From Paulownia fortunei (lineage: Eukaryota; Streptophyta; Magnoliopsida; Lamiales; Paulowniaceae), in NCBI GenBank assembly GCA_019321725.1, contig CM033109.1, positions 13,733,993-13,797,992 of the forward strand: 64,000 bases of DNA. The letters are read 5' to 3'. A model generated the notes under the pieces. It worked only from the letters and a program-made list of their open reading frames with translations, was not told where the DNA came from and did not search any database. Position numbers and translations under genes: made by a program. Every line of letters begins with the position of its first letter. Position 1 is the stretch's first letter. Shown here one piece after another: positions 11,069 to 25,458 of this stretch.

Positions 11069-14000
11069 GAAATAAGGAATGTTGGGACTCAACCAAACAT
11101 TTTCTCAGAGTCTTTGTGCCCACTTTAACAAAAACTTAATGAGCTAATGTAAAAACTTCATACAGGAATGTGGATAATATCCGAATTAACTTATATTCTT
11201 AATTAAACTGTTGTATAATCATCACCACACTTAAGCTGAATAAATATCATTTTTTTCATAGTAAAAACATACGAGACCATGGGCAGATAATATTATCTTG
11301 TGTACAACTTCAAGTTTGAATAAGTGTGAGTAGATCGATGCAGGGCTCACCAAAGCGAACCTCTACTATAATTCTTAGTGCATGGTAAAATTGGCCAAGA
11401 AATGAGAGTATTATATTGTCTTGCACACAAACTTAGATTGCGACCAAAATCTCCTAATTTTCAAAGTAAAGTACAAGAACACTATAGCTCATATTTGAGT
11501 TTGAACTTGTAGATTTGATTATGAAAACACATGACACCATATACATGTTTATTGTATGCATTGTATCAATCATCTTTAACTTTTAACCCCATGAAATATG
11601 TAGATTTGAATCATTTTTAAGTATTAATTTGTGGTGGAATAACAAAAATTGGTAGTGATGCAATATTTGCGTGAAACTCTTTTTAATTAGTAGAATAACT
11701 TACAGACTCTCAGAATTTGACTCAGAAGATTGACAATTATATTAAATATACTATGACACTTGTTAAGATGAAGTAGAATTTAAATTGTTGGAAACAAAAA
11801 ATAGGTGAGACCAATTCATTGTTGTCTTATATAAAACTTCAAATTTGTCATTATTGTTTCAATCTGGATGAGTTAACTAATGTGGGCTACATACATGCTA
11901 ATCTCTGGTTGATCCCAATATGTCTAATCAAATCAAGATCGAAATCAACTTTGGTACAACTTTGGTTACTTGGATTCATATTGTGATTGAAGTTGTTCAA
12001 TGTCTAACCTACACAAAAATAATGCTTTGAGTTAAATTTGATCGTAAACAAACATTGATCGGATGGAGAAAACACATATGAGACCATGTGAATATAATGT
12101 TGTTTTGTGAATTATATTAAGTTGTCCTAGGTTTTGGTATGGGATGAAATAAGGAATGTCGGGACTCAACCAAACATCTTCTTAGAGTATTTGTGCCCAC
12201 TTTTAACAGAAACTTAATGAGCTGATCTAAAAACTTCGTATATGAATATAAAAATTGTTCGAATTAACTTATATTTTTCATTAAACTGTTGCATAGCCAT
12301 CACCACAATTAAGTTGAATAAGTATCATTTTTTTTCAAAATGAAAAGATACGAGACCATGCGCACATAATATTATCTTTTGTAGAACTTCAAGTTTGAAT
12401 AAGAGTGAGTTGACCGATCCGGGACTCACCAAAACGAACCTCTACTATAATTCTTAGTGCGTGGTAAAATTGGTCAAGAAGCGAGAGTATTATAATATTT
12501 TGCACAAAAACTTATATTGCGATGAAAATATCCTAATTTACAAAGTAAAGTACAAGAACACTATAGCTCAAATTTGAATCTGAACTTGTAGATTTGATTA
12601 TGAAAACAAATGACACTATATTCATGTTTATTTTATGCATTGTATCAATCATCTTTAACTTTTAACCCCATGAAATAAGTATATTTGAATCATTTTTAAC
12701 TATTAATTTATGGTGGAATAACATAAGTTGGGAGTGGTGCAATCTTTGCGTCAAACTATTTTTAATTAGTTAAATAACATATACAAACTCAGAATTCGAC
12801 TCAATAGATTGACAGTTATACTAAACAAACTATGACACTAGTTAAGATGAAGGAGAATTTAAATTGTTGGAAACAAAAAATAGATGACGCCAATTTATTG
12901 TTGTCTTATATAGAACTTCAAATTTGTCGTTATAGTTTCAATCTGGATCAGTTAACTAATGTGGACCACATACATGCTAACCTCTTGTTGATCACAATAT
13001 GTCTAATCAAATCGAGATTGAAATCAACTTATGTACAAGTTTGGTTACTTGGATTCGGATTGTGAATGAACTTGTTTAATGTCTAACCTACACAATAATA
13101 ATACTTTTGAGTTAAATTTGATCGTAAACTTACATTGATTGGATAGAGAAAACACATATGAGACCACATGAATGTAACATTATTTTTTGAATTATTTTAA
13201 GTTGTCTTAGGTTTTGATATGGGATGAGATAAGGAATGTTGGACTTAACCAAACATCTTCTCAAGCTCTTTGTGCCACTCTAATAGAAACTTAATGAGCT
13301 GGTGTAAAAACTTCGCACAGGAATGTGGAAATGTTTGAATTAACTTATATTTTTCATTAAACTGTTGCATAGTCATCACCACAATTAAGCTGAATAAATA
13401 TCAATTTTGTCAAAATGAAAACTTACGAGACCATAGGCACATAATATTATCTTATGTAGAACTTCAAGTTTGAATATGAGTGATTGACCGATGCGGGGCT
13501 CACCAAAATGAACCTCTACTATAATTCTTAGTGCATGACAAAATGGGCAAGAAGCGAGAGTATTATAATATTTTACAAGCAAACTTAGATTGCATTAAAA
13601 ATCTCCTAATTGACAAAGTAAAGTACACAAACACTATAGCTCAAATTTGAGTTTGAACTTGTAGATTTGATTATGAAAACACATGACACCATATGCATGT
13701 TTATTGTATGCATTATATCAATCATCTTTAACTTTTAACCCTGATGAAATATGTAGATTTGAATTATTTTTAACTATTAATTTATGGTGGAATAACAAAA
13801 GTTGGGAGTGATGCAATCTTTGCGTCAAACTCCTTTTAATTATTTAAATAACATATAGAGACTCAGAATTCGACTCAACAAATTGATAATTATATTAAAC
13901 AAACTATGACACTTATTAAGATGAAGTAGAATTTAAATTGTTGGAAACAAAAAGTAGGTGATACCAATTCATTGTTGTCTTATATAGAACCTCAAATTTG

Positions 14001-14963
14001 TTGTTATTGTTTCAATCTGCATGAGTTAACTAATATGGACTACATGCATGCTAACCTCATGTTGATCCCATTATGTCTAATCAAATCGAGATCAAAATCA
14101 ACTTCAGTATAACTTTGGTTACTTGGATTCGGATTGTGACAAAAGTTGTTCAATGTCTAACCAACACAAAAATAACGCTTTGAGTTAAATTTGATTGTAA
14201 ACGGACATTGATTGGATAGCGAAAACATATATGGGACCACGTGAATGTAGCATTGTTTTGAGAAATTATATTAAGTTGTCTTAGGTTTTGATATGGGATG
14301 AAATAAGGAATGTCGGGACTCAACCAAATATCTTCTCAGTCTTTGTGCCCACTTGAACCGAAACTCAATGAGCTGATGTAAAAATTTCGTACAGGAATGT
14401 GGAAAGTGTCTGAATTTACTTTTATTCTTAATTAAACTATTGCATAATCATCACCACACTTAAGCTGAATAAATATCATTTTTTCATAATAAAAACATGC
14501 GAGACCATGGGTAGATAATATTATCTTGTGTACAACTTCAAGTTTGAATAAGTGTGAGTTGATTGATGTAGGGCTCACCAAAGTGAACCTCTACTGTAAA
14601 ATTGGGAAAGAAGCGAGAGTATTAGAGTGTTTTGCACAAAAAACATAGATTATGGTCAAACTCTCCTAATTTACAAAGTAAAGTACAAGAATACGATAAT
14701 TCAAATTTGAATTTGAACTTGTAGATTTGATTATGAAAACAAATGACACCATATGTATGTTTATTTTATGCATTGTATCAATCATCTTTAACTTTTAACC
14801 CTGTGAAATATGTAGATTTGAAACTTTTTTAACTATTAATTCATGGTGGAATAACAAAAGTTAGGAGTGATACAATGTTTATGTCAAACTATTTTTAATT
14901 AGTTTAATAACATAGACAAACTCAGAATTCAACTCAACAGATTGACAGTTATATTGAACAAAC

Positions 14964-15180
14964 TATGACACTCGTTAAGATAAAGTAGAATTTAAATTGT
15001 TGGAAATAAAAAACAAGTGAGACCAATTCATTGTTGTCTTATATGGAACTTCAAATTTGTCGTTATAGTTTCAATCTGGATGAGTCAACTAATGTAGAAT
15101 AACATAAGTTGGGAGTGGTGCAATCTTTGCGTCAAACTTTTTTTAATTAGTTAAATAACATACACAAACTCAGAGTCTTT
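14964..15180. repeat. Truncated satellite unit with an internal deletion junction
   Basis: The unit starting at 14964 reads normally to ACTAATGT near 15095. It then jumps to the AGAATAACATAAGTTGGGAG segment, and again from ACAAACTCAGA to GTCTTTGTACCC near 15170. This yields an 838-bp spacing between the neighbouring CACTTTAAYAGAAAC landmarks (14350 to 15188) instead of more than 1 kb. It looks like unequal recombination between misaligned copies. Confidence 0.65.
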
Positions 15181-18100
15181 GTACCCATTTTAATAGAAAC
15201 TTAATGTGCTAATGCAAAAAATTCGTACAACAATGAGGAAATTGTCCGAATTAACTTGTATTCTTAATTAAACAATTGCAAAATTATCACCACACTTAAC
15301 CTCAATAAATATCATTTTTTCATAATAAAAACATACGAGACCATGGGCACATAATATTATCTTATGTACAACTTCAAGTTTGAATAAGTGTGAGTTGAGT
15401 GATGTTGGGTTCACCAAAGCGAACCTCTACTTTAATTCTTAGTGCACAGTAAAATTGGGCAAAAAGTGAGAGTATTACAGTGTTTTGCACACAAACTTAG
15501 ATTGTGACAAAACTCTCCTAATTTACAAAGTAAAGTACAAGAACACTATAACTCAAGTTTCAGTTTGAACTTTTTGATTTGATTATGAAAACACATGACA
15601 CCATATGCATGTTTATTTTACGCATTATATCAATCATTTTTAATTTTAACCCAATGGTGGAATAACAAAACTAGGGAATGATTCAATCTTAGTGACAAAC
15701 TCTTTTTGCCTTGTAAAAAATGAGCTTCACGAGTTGATGCACAAATTTCACACAAACTCAAAATTCGACTCCACTGATTGACATGAATATTAAAGAAACC
15801 ATGAAATATGTAGATTTAAATCATCTTTAACTACTAATTTGTGGAGGAATAACAAAAGTTGGGACTGATGCAATCTTTGCATCAAACTCTTTTTAATTAG
15901 AAAAATAACATGCACAAACTCATAATTCAACTCAACAGATTGACAGTTATATTAAACAAACTATGACACTTGTTAAGATGAAGTACAATTTAAATTGTTG
16001 GAAACAAAAAACAGATGAGACCAATTCATTGTTGTCATATATAGAACTTCATATTTCTCATTATAGTTTCAATCTGGATGAGTTAACTAATGTGGATAAC
16101 ATACATGCTAACCTTTTGTTGATCCCAATGTGTTTATTCAGATCGAGATCAAAATCCACTTACGTATAAGTCTGGATGCCCAGATTCAGATTGTGATTGA
16201 AGTCGTTTAATGTCAAACCTACAAAAAAATAACACTCAAAGTTAAATTTGATCGTAAACTTATATTGATTGGATAGAGAAAACACATATGAGACCACTTG
16301 AATGTAACGTTGTTTTGTGAATTATATTAAGTTGTCTTAGGTTTGGATATGGGATGAAATAAGGAACGCCGGGGCTCAACCAAACATCTTCTCATACTCT
16401 TTGTGCCAACTTTAACAGAAACTTAATAAGCTGATGCAAAAACTTCGTACAACAATGAGAAAATTATCCGAATTAACTTGTATTCTTAATTAAACTATTG
16501 CATAATTATCACCACACTTAACCTCAATAAATATCATTTTTTCATAATAAAAACATACGAGACCATGGGCACATAATATTATCTTATGTACAACTTCAAG
16601 TTTGAATAAGTGTGAGTTGACCGATGTTGGGTTCACCAAAGCGAACTCTACTTTAATTCTTAGTGCACAGTAAAATTGGGCAAAAAGTGAGAGTATTATA
16701 GTGTTTTGCACACAAACTTAGATTGTGACAAAACTCTCCTAATTTACAAAGTAAAGTACAAGAACACTATAACTCAAGTTTCAGTTTGAACTTTTTGATT
16801 TGATTATGAAAACACATGACACCATATGCATGTTTATTTTACGTATTATATCAATCATTTTTAATTTTAACCCTATGGTGGAATAACAAAACTAGGGAAT
16901 GATTCAATCTTAGTGACAAACTCTTTTTGCCTTGTAAAAAAATGAGCTTCATGAGTTGATGCACAAATTTCACACAAACTCAAAATTCAACTCCACTGAT
17001 TGACATGAATATTAAAAAAACCATGAAATAGGTAGATTTAAATCATCTTTAACAACTAATTTATGGTGGAATAACAAAAGTTGGGACTGATGCAATCTTT
17101 GATTCAAACTCTTTTTAATTAGCAAAATAACATGCACAAACTCATAATTCGACTCAACAGATTGGCAGTTATATTAAACAAACTATGACACTTGTTAAGA
17201 TGAAGTACAATTTAAATTATTGGAAACAAAAAACAGATGAGACCAATTCATTATTATAATATATAGAACTTCATATTTCTCATTATAGTTTCAATCTGGA
17301 TGAGTTAACTAATGTGGATAACATACATGCTAACCTCTTGTTGATCCTAATGTGTTTATTCAAATCGAGATCAAAATCCACTTACATATAAGTCTAGATG
17401 CCCAGATTCCGATTGTGATTGAAGTCGTTTAATGTCAAACCTACAAAAAAATAACACTCAAAAGTTAAATTTGATCGTAAACTTATATTGATTGGATAGA
17501 GAAAACACATATGAGACCACGTGAATGTAACGTTGTTTTGTGAATTATATTAAGTTGTCTTAGGTTTGGATATGGGATGAAATAAGGAATGTCGGGACTC
17601 AACCAAACATCTTCTCATACTCTTTGTGCCCACTTTAACAGAAACTTAATAAGCTGATGTAAAAACTTCGCACAGGAATGTGGAAATGTTTGAATTAACT
17701 TATATTTTTCATTAAACTGTTGCATAGTCATCACCACAATTAAGCTGAATAAATATCAATTTTTTCAAAATGAAAATATACAAGACCATGGGCACATAAT
17801 ATTATCTTATGTAAAACTTCAAGTTTGAATAAGAGTGATCGACCGATGTGGGGCTCACCAAAAAGAACCTCTACTATAATTCTTAGTGCATGGTAAAATT
17901 GGGCAAGAAGTGAGAGTATTATTATATTTTGCAAACAAACTTAGATTGCGATTCCTAATTTACAAAGTAAAGTACAAGAACACTGTAGCTGGAATTTGAG
18001 TTTGAATTTTATATTTGATTATGAAAACACATGACACTATATGCATGTTTATTTCATGCATTATATCAATCATCTTTAACTTTTAACCCTATGGTGGGAT

Positions 18101-21100
18101 AACAAAACTAGGGAATGATTCAATCTTCATCACAAATTCTTTTATCCTTGTAAAATAGTGAGCTTGACGAGTTGATGCACAAATTTCACACATACTCAAA
18201 ATTCGACTCCACTGATTGACATGAATATTAAAGAAACCATGAAATATGTAGATTTGAATCATCTTTAGCTACTAATTTGTGGTGGAATAACAAAAGTTGG
18301 GAGTGATACAATCTTTGCGTCAAACTCTTTTTAATTAGTTAAATAACATGCACAAACTCATAATTGGACTCAACAATTAACAGTTATATTAAACAAACTA
18401 TGACACTTAATAAGATGAAATAGAATTTAAATTATTGGAAACAAAATACAGGTGAGACCAATTCATTATTGTCTTATATAGAACTTCATATTTGTCCTTG
18501 TAGTTTTAATCTGGATGAGTTAACAAATGTGGACAACATACATACTAACCTCTTGTTGATCCCAATATGTCTAATCAAATCAAGATCATAATCCACTTAT
18601 GTACAAGTTTGGTATCCCAGATTCTGATTGTGATTAAAGTTGTTCAATGTCAAATTTGATCGTAAATAGACTTTGATTGGATAGAGAAAACACATATGAG
18701 ACCACGTGAATGTAACGTTGTTTTGTGAATTATATTAAGTTATCTTAGGTTTTGATATGGGATGAAATAAGTAATATCGGGACTCAACCAACCATCTTCT
18801 CAGAGTCTTTGTACCTACTTTAACAGAAACTTAATGAGCTAATGTAAAAACTTCGTATAGGAATGTGGAGAGTGTTCGAATTAACTTATATTCTTAATTA
18901 AACTGTTGTATAATCATCACCACACTTAAGCTGAATAAATATCATTTTTTCATAATAAAAACATACGAGACCATGGGCACATCATATTATCTTGTGCACA
19001 ACCTCAAGTTTGAATAAATGTGAGTTGACTGATGTAGGGCTCCCCAAAGCAAACCTCTACTGTAATTCTTAGTGCAAGTTAAAATTGGGTAAGTGAGGGT
19101 ATTATAGTATTTTGCACAAAAACATAGATTGCGATGAAACTCTCCTAGTTTGAACTTGTAGATTTGGTTATGAAATCACATGACACCGTATGCAAGTTTA
19201 TTTTATGAATTATACCAATCATCTTTGACTTTTATTCGCATAGTGGAATAACAAAACTAGGGAATGATCCAATCTTCATGGAAAACACTTTTTACCTTGT
19301 ACAATAGCGATATTGACGAGTTGATGCTCAAAATAATACATGTTTTCATAATTCAACTCAACTGATTGACATGTGTAATAAAAAAACCATGAAATATGTA
19401 GATTTGAATCATTTTTAACTATTAATTTGTGGTGGAATAACAAAAGTTGGGAGTGATGCAATCTTTGCGTCAAACTCTTTTTAATTAGTTAAATAATATG
19501 CACAAACTCATAATTGGACTCAACAAATTAACAGTTATATTAAACAGACTATGACGCTTATTAAGATAAAGTACAATTTAAAGTGTTGGAACCAAAAAAC
19601 AGGTGAAATAAATTCATTGTTGTCTTATATAGAACTTCATATTTGTCATTATAGTTTCAATCTGGATGAGTTAGCTAATGTGGACAACACACATGCTAAC
19701 CTCTTATCGATCCCAATGTGTCTAATCAAATTGAGATAGAATCAACTTATGTACATGTTTGGTTACCCATATTCAGATTGTGATTGAAGTTGTTCAATGT
19801 CTAACCTACACAAAAATAACACTTTGAGTTAAATTTGATCGTAAACGGACATTAATTGAATAGAGAAAACAAATATGAGACCACGTGAATGTAACGTTGT
19901 TTTGTGAATTATATTAAGTTGTCTTAGGTTTTGATATGGGATGAAATAAGGAATGTCGAGACTCAACCAAACATCTTCTCAGAGTCTTTGTGCCCACTTT
20001 AACAGAAACTTAATGTGCTGATGTAAAAACTTCATACAGGAATGTGGAAAGTATCTGAATTAACTTATATTTTTAACTAAACTGTTGCATAGTCATCACC
20101 ACAATTAAGCTAAATAAATATCATTTTTTTCAAAATGAAAATATACGAGACCATGGGCACATAATATTATCTTATGTAGAACTTCAAGTTTGAATAAGAG
20201 TGAGTTGACCGGCGCGGGCCTCACCAAAACGAACCTCTACTATAATTCTTAGTACACAATAAAATTGGTCAAGAAGTGAGAGTATTATAATATTTTGCAC
20301 ACAAACTTAGATTGTAACAAAAATTCCTAATTTACAAAGTAAAGTACAAGAATACTATAGCTCAAATTTGAGTTTGAACTTGTAGATTTGATTATGAAAA
20401 CACAAGACACCATATGCATGTTTATTATATACATTGTATCAATCATCTTTAACTTTTAACCCCATGAGATATGTAGATTTGAATCATTTTTAACTATTAA
20501 TTTGTGGTGTAATAACAAAAGTTGGGAGTGATGCAATCTTTGTTGGACAGATTGACATTTACATTAAACAAACTATGACACTTGTTAAGATGAAGTAGAA
20601 TTTAAATTGTTGGACACAAAAAGCAGGTGAGACCAATTCATTGTTGTCCTATAGTGAACTTCAAATTTATCGTTATAGTTTCAAATCTGGATGAGTTAAC
20701 TAAGGTGGACTACATACATGCTAACCTCTTGTTGATCCCAATATGTCTAATCAAATTGAGATCAAAATCAACTTATGTACAACTTCTGTTACTTGGATTC
20801 GGATTGTGATTGAAGTTGTTCAATGTCTAACCTACCTAAAAATAATGCTTTGAGTTAAATTTGATCATAAACGGACATTGATTGGATAGAGAAATCAAAA
20901 ATGAGACCACGTGAATGTAATGTTATTTTGTGAATTATATTAAGTTGTCATAGGTTTTGATATGGGATGAAATAAGGAATGTTGGGACTCAACCAAATAT
21001 CTTCTCAGAGTCTTTGTGACCACTTTAACAAAAACTTAATGAGCTAATGTAAAAACTTTGTACAGGAATGTGAAAAATATCCGAATTAACTTATATTCTT

Positions 21101-23630
21101 AATTAAACTATTGCATAGTCATCACCACACTTAAGTTGAATAAATATCATTTTTTTCATAATGACATACGAGACCATGGGCACATAATATTATCTTGTGT
21201 ACAACTTCAAGTTTGAATAAGTGTGATTTGATCGATGCAGGGCTCACTAAAGCGAACCTCCACTATAATTCTTAGTGCACGATAAAATTGGGCAAGAAGT
21301 GAGAGTATTATAGTGTTTTGCACACAAACTTAGATTGTAACAAAACTCTTCTAATTTACAAAGTAAAGTACAGGAATACTATAGCTCAAGTTTGAGTTTG
21401 AACTTATAGATTTGATTATGAAAACACATGAAACCATATGCATGTTTATTTTATGCATTATATCAATCATCTTTAAAATTTAACCCCCAAGTGGAATGAC
21501 AAAACTAGGGAATGAATCAATCTTTGTGACAAACTCTTTTTTCCTGTAAAATAATGAGCTTGACGAGTTGATGCACGAAATCTCACACAAACTAAAATTT
21601 CAACTCCACTATTTAACGTGAATATTAAAGAAACCATGATATATGTATATTTGAATAATCTTTAACTACTAATTTGTGGTGGAATAACAAAAGTTGTGAG
21701 TGATGCAATCTTTGCGTCAAACTCTTTTTAATTAGTTAAATAACATGCACAAACATAGAATTTGACTCAACAGATTAACAGTTATATTAAACAAACTATC
21801 ACACTTGTTAAGATAAAGTAGAATTTAAATTGTTGGAAGCAAAAAACAGATGATACTAATTCATTGTTATCTTATATAGAACTTCATATTTGTCGTTATA
21901 GTTTCAATCTGGATGAGTTAACTAAGGTGGACTACATACATGCTAACCCCTTGTTGATCCCAATATGTCTAATCAAATTGAGATCGAAATCAACTTATGT
22001 ACAAGTTTGGTTACTGAGATTCAGATTGTGATTGAAGTCGTTCAATGAACCTACACAAAAATAACACTTTGAATTAAATTTGATCATAAACAGACATTGA
22101 TTGGATAGAGAAAACACATATAAGACCACGTGAATTTAACGTTGTTTTGTGAATTATATTATGTTGTCTTAGGTTTTGATATGAGATGAAATAAGAAATG
22201 TCGGGACTTAACCAAACATCTTCTCAGAGTCTTTGTGCCAACTTTATTAGAAACTTAATGAGCTGATGTAAAAACTTCGTACAGGAATGCGAAAAGTGTC
22301 TGAATTCACTTATATTTTTAATTAAACTGATGCATAGTCATCACCACAATTAAGCTGAATAAAAATGAAAACATACGAGACCATGGGCACATTATATTAT
22401 CTTATGTAGAACTTTAAGTTTGAATAAGAGTGAGTTGACCGATGCGGGGCTCACTAAGCGAACCTCTACTATAATTCTTAGTGCACGGTAAAATTGGGCA
22501 AGAAATGAGAGTATTAAAATATTTTGCACAAAAACTTAGATTGTGACGAAAATCTCCTAATTTACAAATTAAAGTACAAAAATACTATAGCTCAAATTGA
22601 GTTTGAACTTGTAAATTTGATTATAAAAACACATGACACCATATGCATCTTTATTTTAAGCACTGTATCCATCATCTTTAACTTTCAACCCTGTGAAATA
22701 TGTAGATTTGAATCATTTTTAACTATTAATTTGTGATGGAATAACAAAACTTGGGAGTGATGCAATCTTTGCATCAAACACATTTTAATTGGTTAAATAA
22801 CATACACAAACTCAAAATTCATCTCAACAGATTGACACTTATATTAAACAAACTATGACACTTGTTAAGATAAAGTAGAATTTAAATTGTTGGAAACAAA
22901 AAAATAGGTGAGACCAATTTATTGTTGTCTTATGTAGAATATCAAATTTGTCGTTATAGTTTCAATCTGGATGAGTTAAGTAATGTGGACTACATACATG
23001 ATTAACCTCTTGTTGATCTCAATATGTCTAATCAAATTGAGATCGAAATCAACTTATGTACAAGTTTGGTTACTTGGATTCAGATTGTGATTGAACTTGT
23101 TCAATGTCTAATATACACAAAAATAACGCTTTGAGTTAAATTTGATCGTAAACAGACATTGATTGAATAGAGAAAACACATATGAGACCACGTGAATATA
23201 ATGTTGTTTTGTGAATTATATTAAGTTGTCTTAGGTTTTGATATAGGATGAAATAAGAAATGTCGGGAATCAACTGAACATCTTCTCAGAGTCTTTGTGC
23301 CCACTTTAATAGTAAGCTGATGTAAAAACTTTGTACAGGAATGTGGAAAGTCCGAATTAACTTATATTCTTAATTAAATTATTGCTTAGTCATTACCATA
23401 CTTAAGCTGAATAAATATCATTTTTTTGATATTGAAAGCGTACGAGACCATGGACACATAATATTATGATGTGTATAACTTCAAGTTTGAATAAGTGTGA
23501 GTTGACTGATGCAAGGCTCACCAAAGCAAACCTCTGCTATAATTCTTAGTGCGCGGTAAAATTGGGTAAGAAACGACAGTATTATAGTATTTTGCATACA
23601 AACTTCGATTGTGACAAAACTCTCCTAATT

Positions 23631-24089
23631 TAACACATCCTATCTTCCAAAGAGATTGTCCTTTTCACTTAGTACAAAGCGGACTTGAGGTAAGTTGACA
23701 CTTTCATTTGTTGTATCACAAGAATTGTATAATGTTGTTCATGTTTCAGTGTGATTGTCATTATTTGTCAATTGATGTGATGTTTGGTGCATTCATGGTT
23801 CATGAAGCATGATACTATCAAGAATATAATGAGGTTTTTGAAAATTAAGTATGGTACATGATTAATGGTCGGGTAGGCAAGGGACGCAAGAAGGACTGCT
23901 GGACCTAACAAATGGTGGCAATACTTGAGGTTGAAAAATCGGTATAGGAAAGCCATAATGAATGAGTTAGAATATGGCTAATACCTGATGTTGAAAGACC
24001 AAGTATGGAAACCTCGTATTATTTCTCTTATTGTCCAATCATTATGAACAGGTTCTAAAAACCACGGTCTATGGCTATTAATTAGGTAT
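23631..24089. other. Junction DNA between satellite and gypsy remnant
   Basis: The satellite consensus ends after ACTCTCCTAATTTA near 23635. The following 450 bp has no persistent frame and no recognised ends. It may include decayed upstream gag of the adjoining gypsy element. Confidence 0.4.
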
Positions 24090-24843
24090 CACTCTTCAAG
24101 GGCCGAAGAAAGAAGAGCAAAAATCAAACCAAGGGAATGAAAATCATCCTAAAGTTGGGTAGACTTGTAGTTGAAAGGCCTAAATGTGCTAAGTGTGGGA
24201 AGAATTATTTTAGGGAATGCTTTAGTGGTACTAATCATTGCTTTAAGTGTAAAAAGCCTGGACATATAGCAAAAGATTTCCCAACAATGCAGGGGGAGAG
24301 TTCAGGGGAGAGAGTATATGCAATGACACAAGAACAAGCTGATGCAGATGCTTATGTAGTCACGGGTACTAATTTAATTTCTGGGATACCTAAAATTGCA
24401 TTAATAGATTCTAGATCAACACATTCATTTGCATCACGTGCATTTGTGAGAAAATTGGGCATTACACCAGATTTATTAAAAGTAAGGTATAGTATGACAG
24501 TTCTATCCGGGGAAGAAATGGATTCCAACCAAATGTTAACTGCCTATTCTATTCAGATTAGTAATAGGACACTCTATGCGGATCTCATTATTTTACCAAT
24601 GCCAAATTTTGAGGTTATTCTGGGTATGGATTGGCTTACCAAATATCATGCTAAAATTGATTGTAACAAGATTATGATTTTTCAGCCACTTGGAGAAGAA
24701 CAGTTTGTGTTTAGTGGTACCTCATTCTCACGATTCTTAATAATTATAACTGCTTTGAAAGCTCAAAAGATGTTGAATAAATATTATGTTGAACATTTGG
24801 CAAGTGTTCTGGACACTTTGATCGAAGCACAATTGAAGCCATA
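24090..24843 (+). pseudogene. Ty3/gypsy gag C-terminus and protease remnant
   Basis: Homology begins near 24090 with QGPKKEEQKSNQGNENHP (gag linker). A frame change near 24150 is followed by two zinc knuckles, CAKCGKNYFREC and CFKCKKPGHIAKDF (the final Cys is replaced by Phe). The protease follows with IDSRSTHSF where family members have DSGATHSF, so the catalytic-site Gly and Ala are lost. Further on are ILPMPNFEVILGMDWL and YHAKIDCN, the normal protease-end motifs of plant chromovirus-type elements. The frame ends at a TAA at 24841-24843. The arrangement is typical of Tekay/Del-like elements; the fragment is clearly non-functional. Confidence 0.85.
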
Positions 24844-24853
24844 AAATGTAGAT

Positions 24854-25458
24854 GTGGTTCAAGAATTTCTTGAGGTATTTCCAAATGATTTACTAGGATT
24901 GCCACCAGATCGAGAGATTGAATTTGTGATTGATATTATGCCAGGGACTACCCCTAGTTTTAAAGCACCATACCAAATGGCACCAATAGAATTAAAAGAT
25001 TTAAAAGTTCAATTGCAAGAATTGCTTGATAAGGGTTTTATTTGCCCTAGTTATTCTCCTTGGGGAGCACCTGTGTTATTCATGAAAAATAAATATGGTG
25101 CATTATGATTGTGCATTGATTATAGAGAGTTGAATAAAGTAACAGTCAAGAATAAGTATCCACTTCCAAGAATAGATGATTTGTTTGATCAATTGTAGGG
25201 AGCATCAGTATTTTCTAAGATTAATTTGCGCTCTCGGTATCATCAATTGAAGATCAAGGAAGAAGATATACAAAAGACTGCATTTTGAATAATGTATGGA
25301 CATTATGAATTTCTACTGATGCCTTTCGGTTTAACCAATGCCCCCGCAACTTTTATAGATCTAATGAATAGAGTGTTCAAACAATTTCTCAATAAATTTA
25401 TAATTGTGTTTTTTTGATGATATCATAATTTATTCACAAGATAGAGAAGAGCACAAGG
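24854..25458 (+). pseudogene. Ty3/gypsy reverse transcriptase remnant, truncated
   Basis: The stretch opens with the RT entry region ([16 protein letters not shown], then [13 protein letters not shown] and [15 protein letters not shown]) and then a stop at 25106-25108. Past stops and single-base shifts it continues as LCIDYRELNKVTVKNKYPLP, FSKINLRSRYHQLKI and [12 protein letters not shown]. The catalytic FxDD block is frameshifted in a T-run (about 25408-25425, FDDIIIYS after the shift). RNase H and integrase are missing: the sequence stops at DREEHK, where the minus-strand copia LTR starts (25459). Clearly dead. Confidence 0.85.

Larger units (their letters stand above)
8091..23630. repeat. 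Long-period satellite array, ~1.03-1.22 kb monomers, about 14 copies
   Basis: One complex, non-coding sequence is repeated head to tail. The phrase CTATGACACTTGTTAAGATG or a close variant recurs near 8726, 9908, 11751, 12830, 13902, 14964, 15960, 17183, 18398, 19546, 20572, 21797 and 22855. Spacings fall into two classes, about 1,030-1,080 and 1,150-1,225 bp. Other landmarks in each unit are ACCATGGGCACATAATATTA, TTCAAGTTTGAATAAG and GTCTTAGGTTTTGATATGG. Copies look about 85-92% alike. ORFs of 60-77 codons appear in some units but are broken by a conserved TAG (GATGAAGTAG) in most, so the unit is not coding. Two units are irregular: one has a 770-bp insert (10299-11068) and one is truncated (near 15095). 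Confidence 0.93.

Noticed and set aside
12832..13065. Recurring 60-77-codon plus-strand ORF (MTLVKMK...) in several satellite units
   Set aside because: Most units have an in-frame TAG after the first codons (GATGAAGTAG). Open versions come from single-base changes, and frames differ downstream, so the repeat is noncoding.
16490..17934. Recurring minus-strand ORFs (FKLEVxHKIILCAHGL) in satellite units
   Set aside because: Same reason: repetition of one noncoding unit, with lengths and starts that vary by chance mutations.
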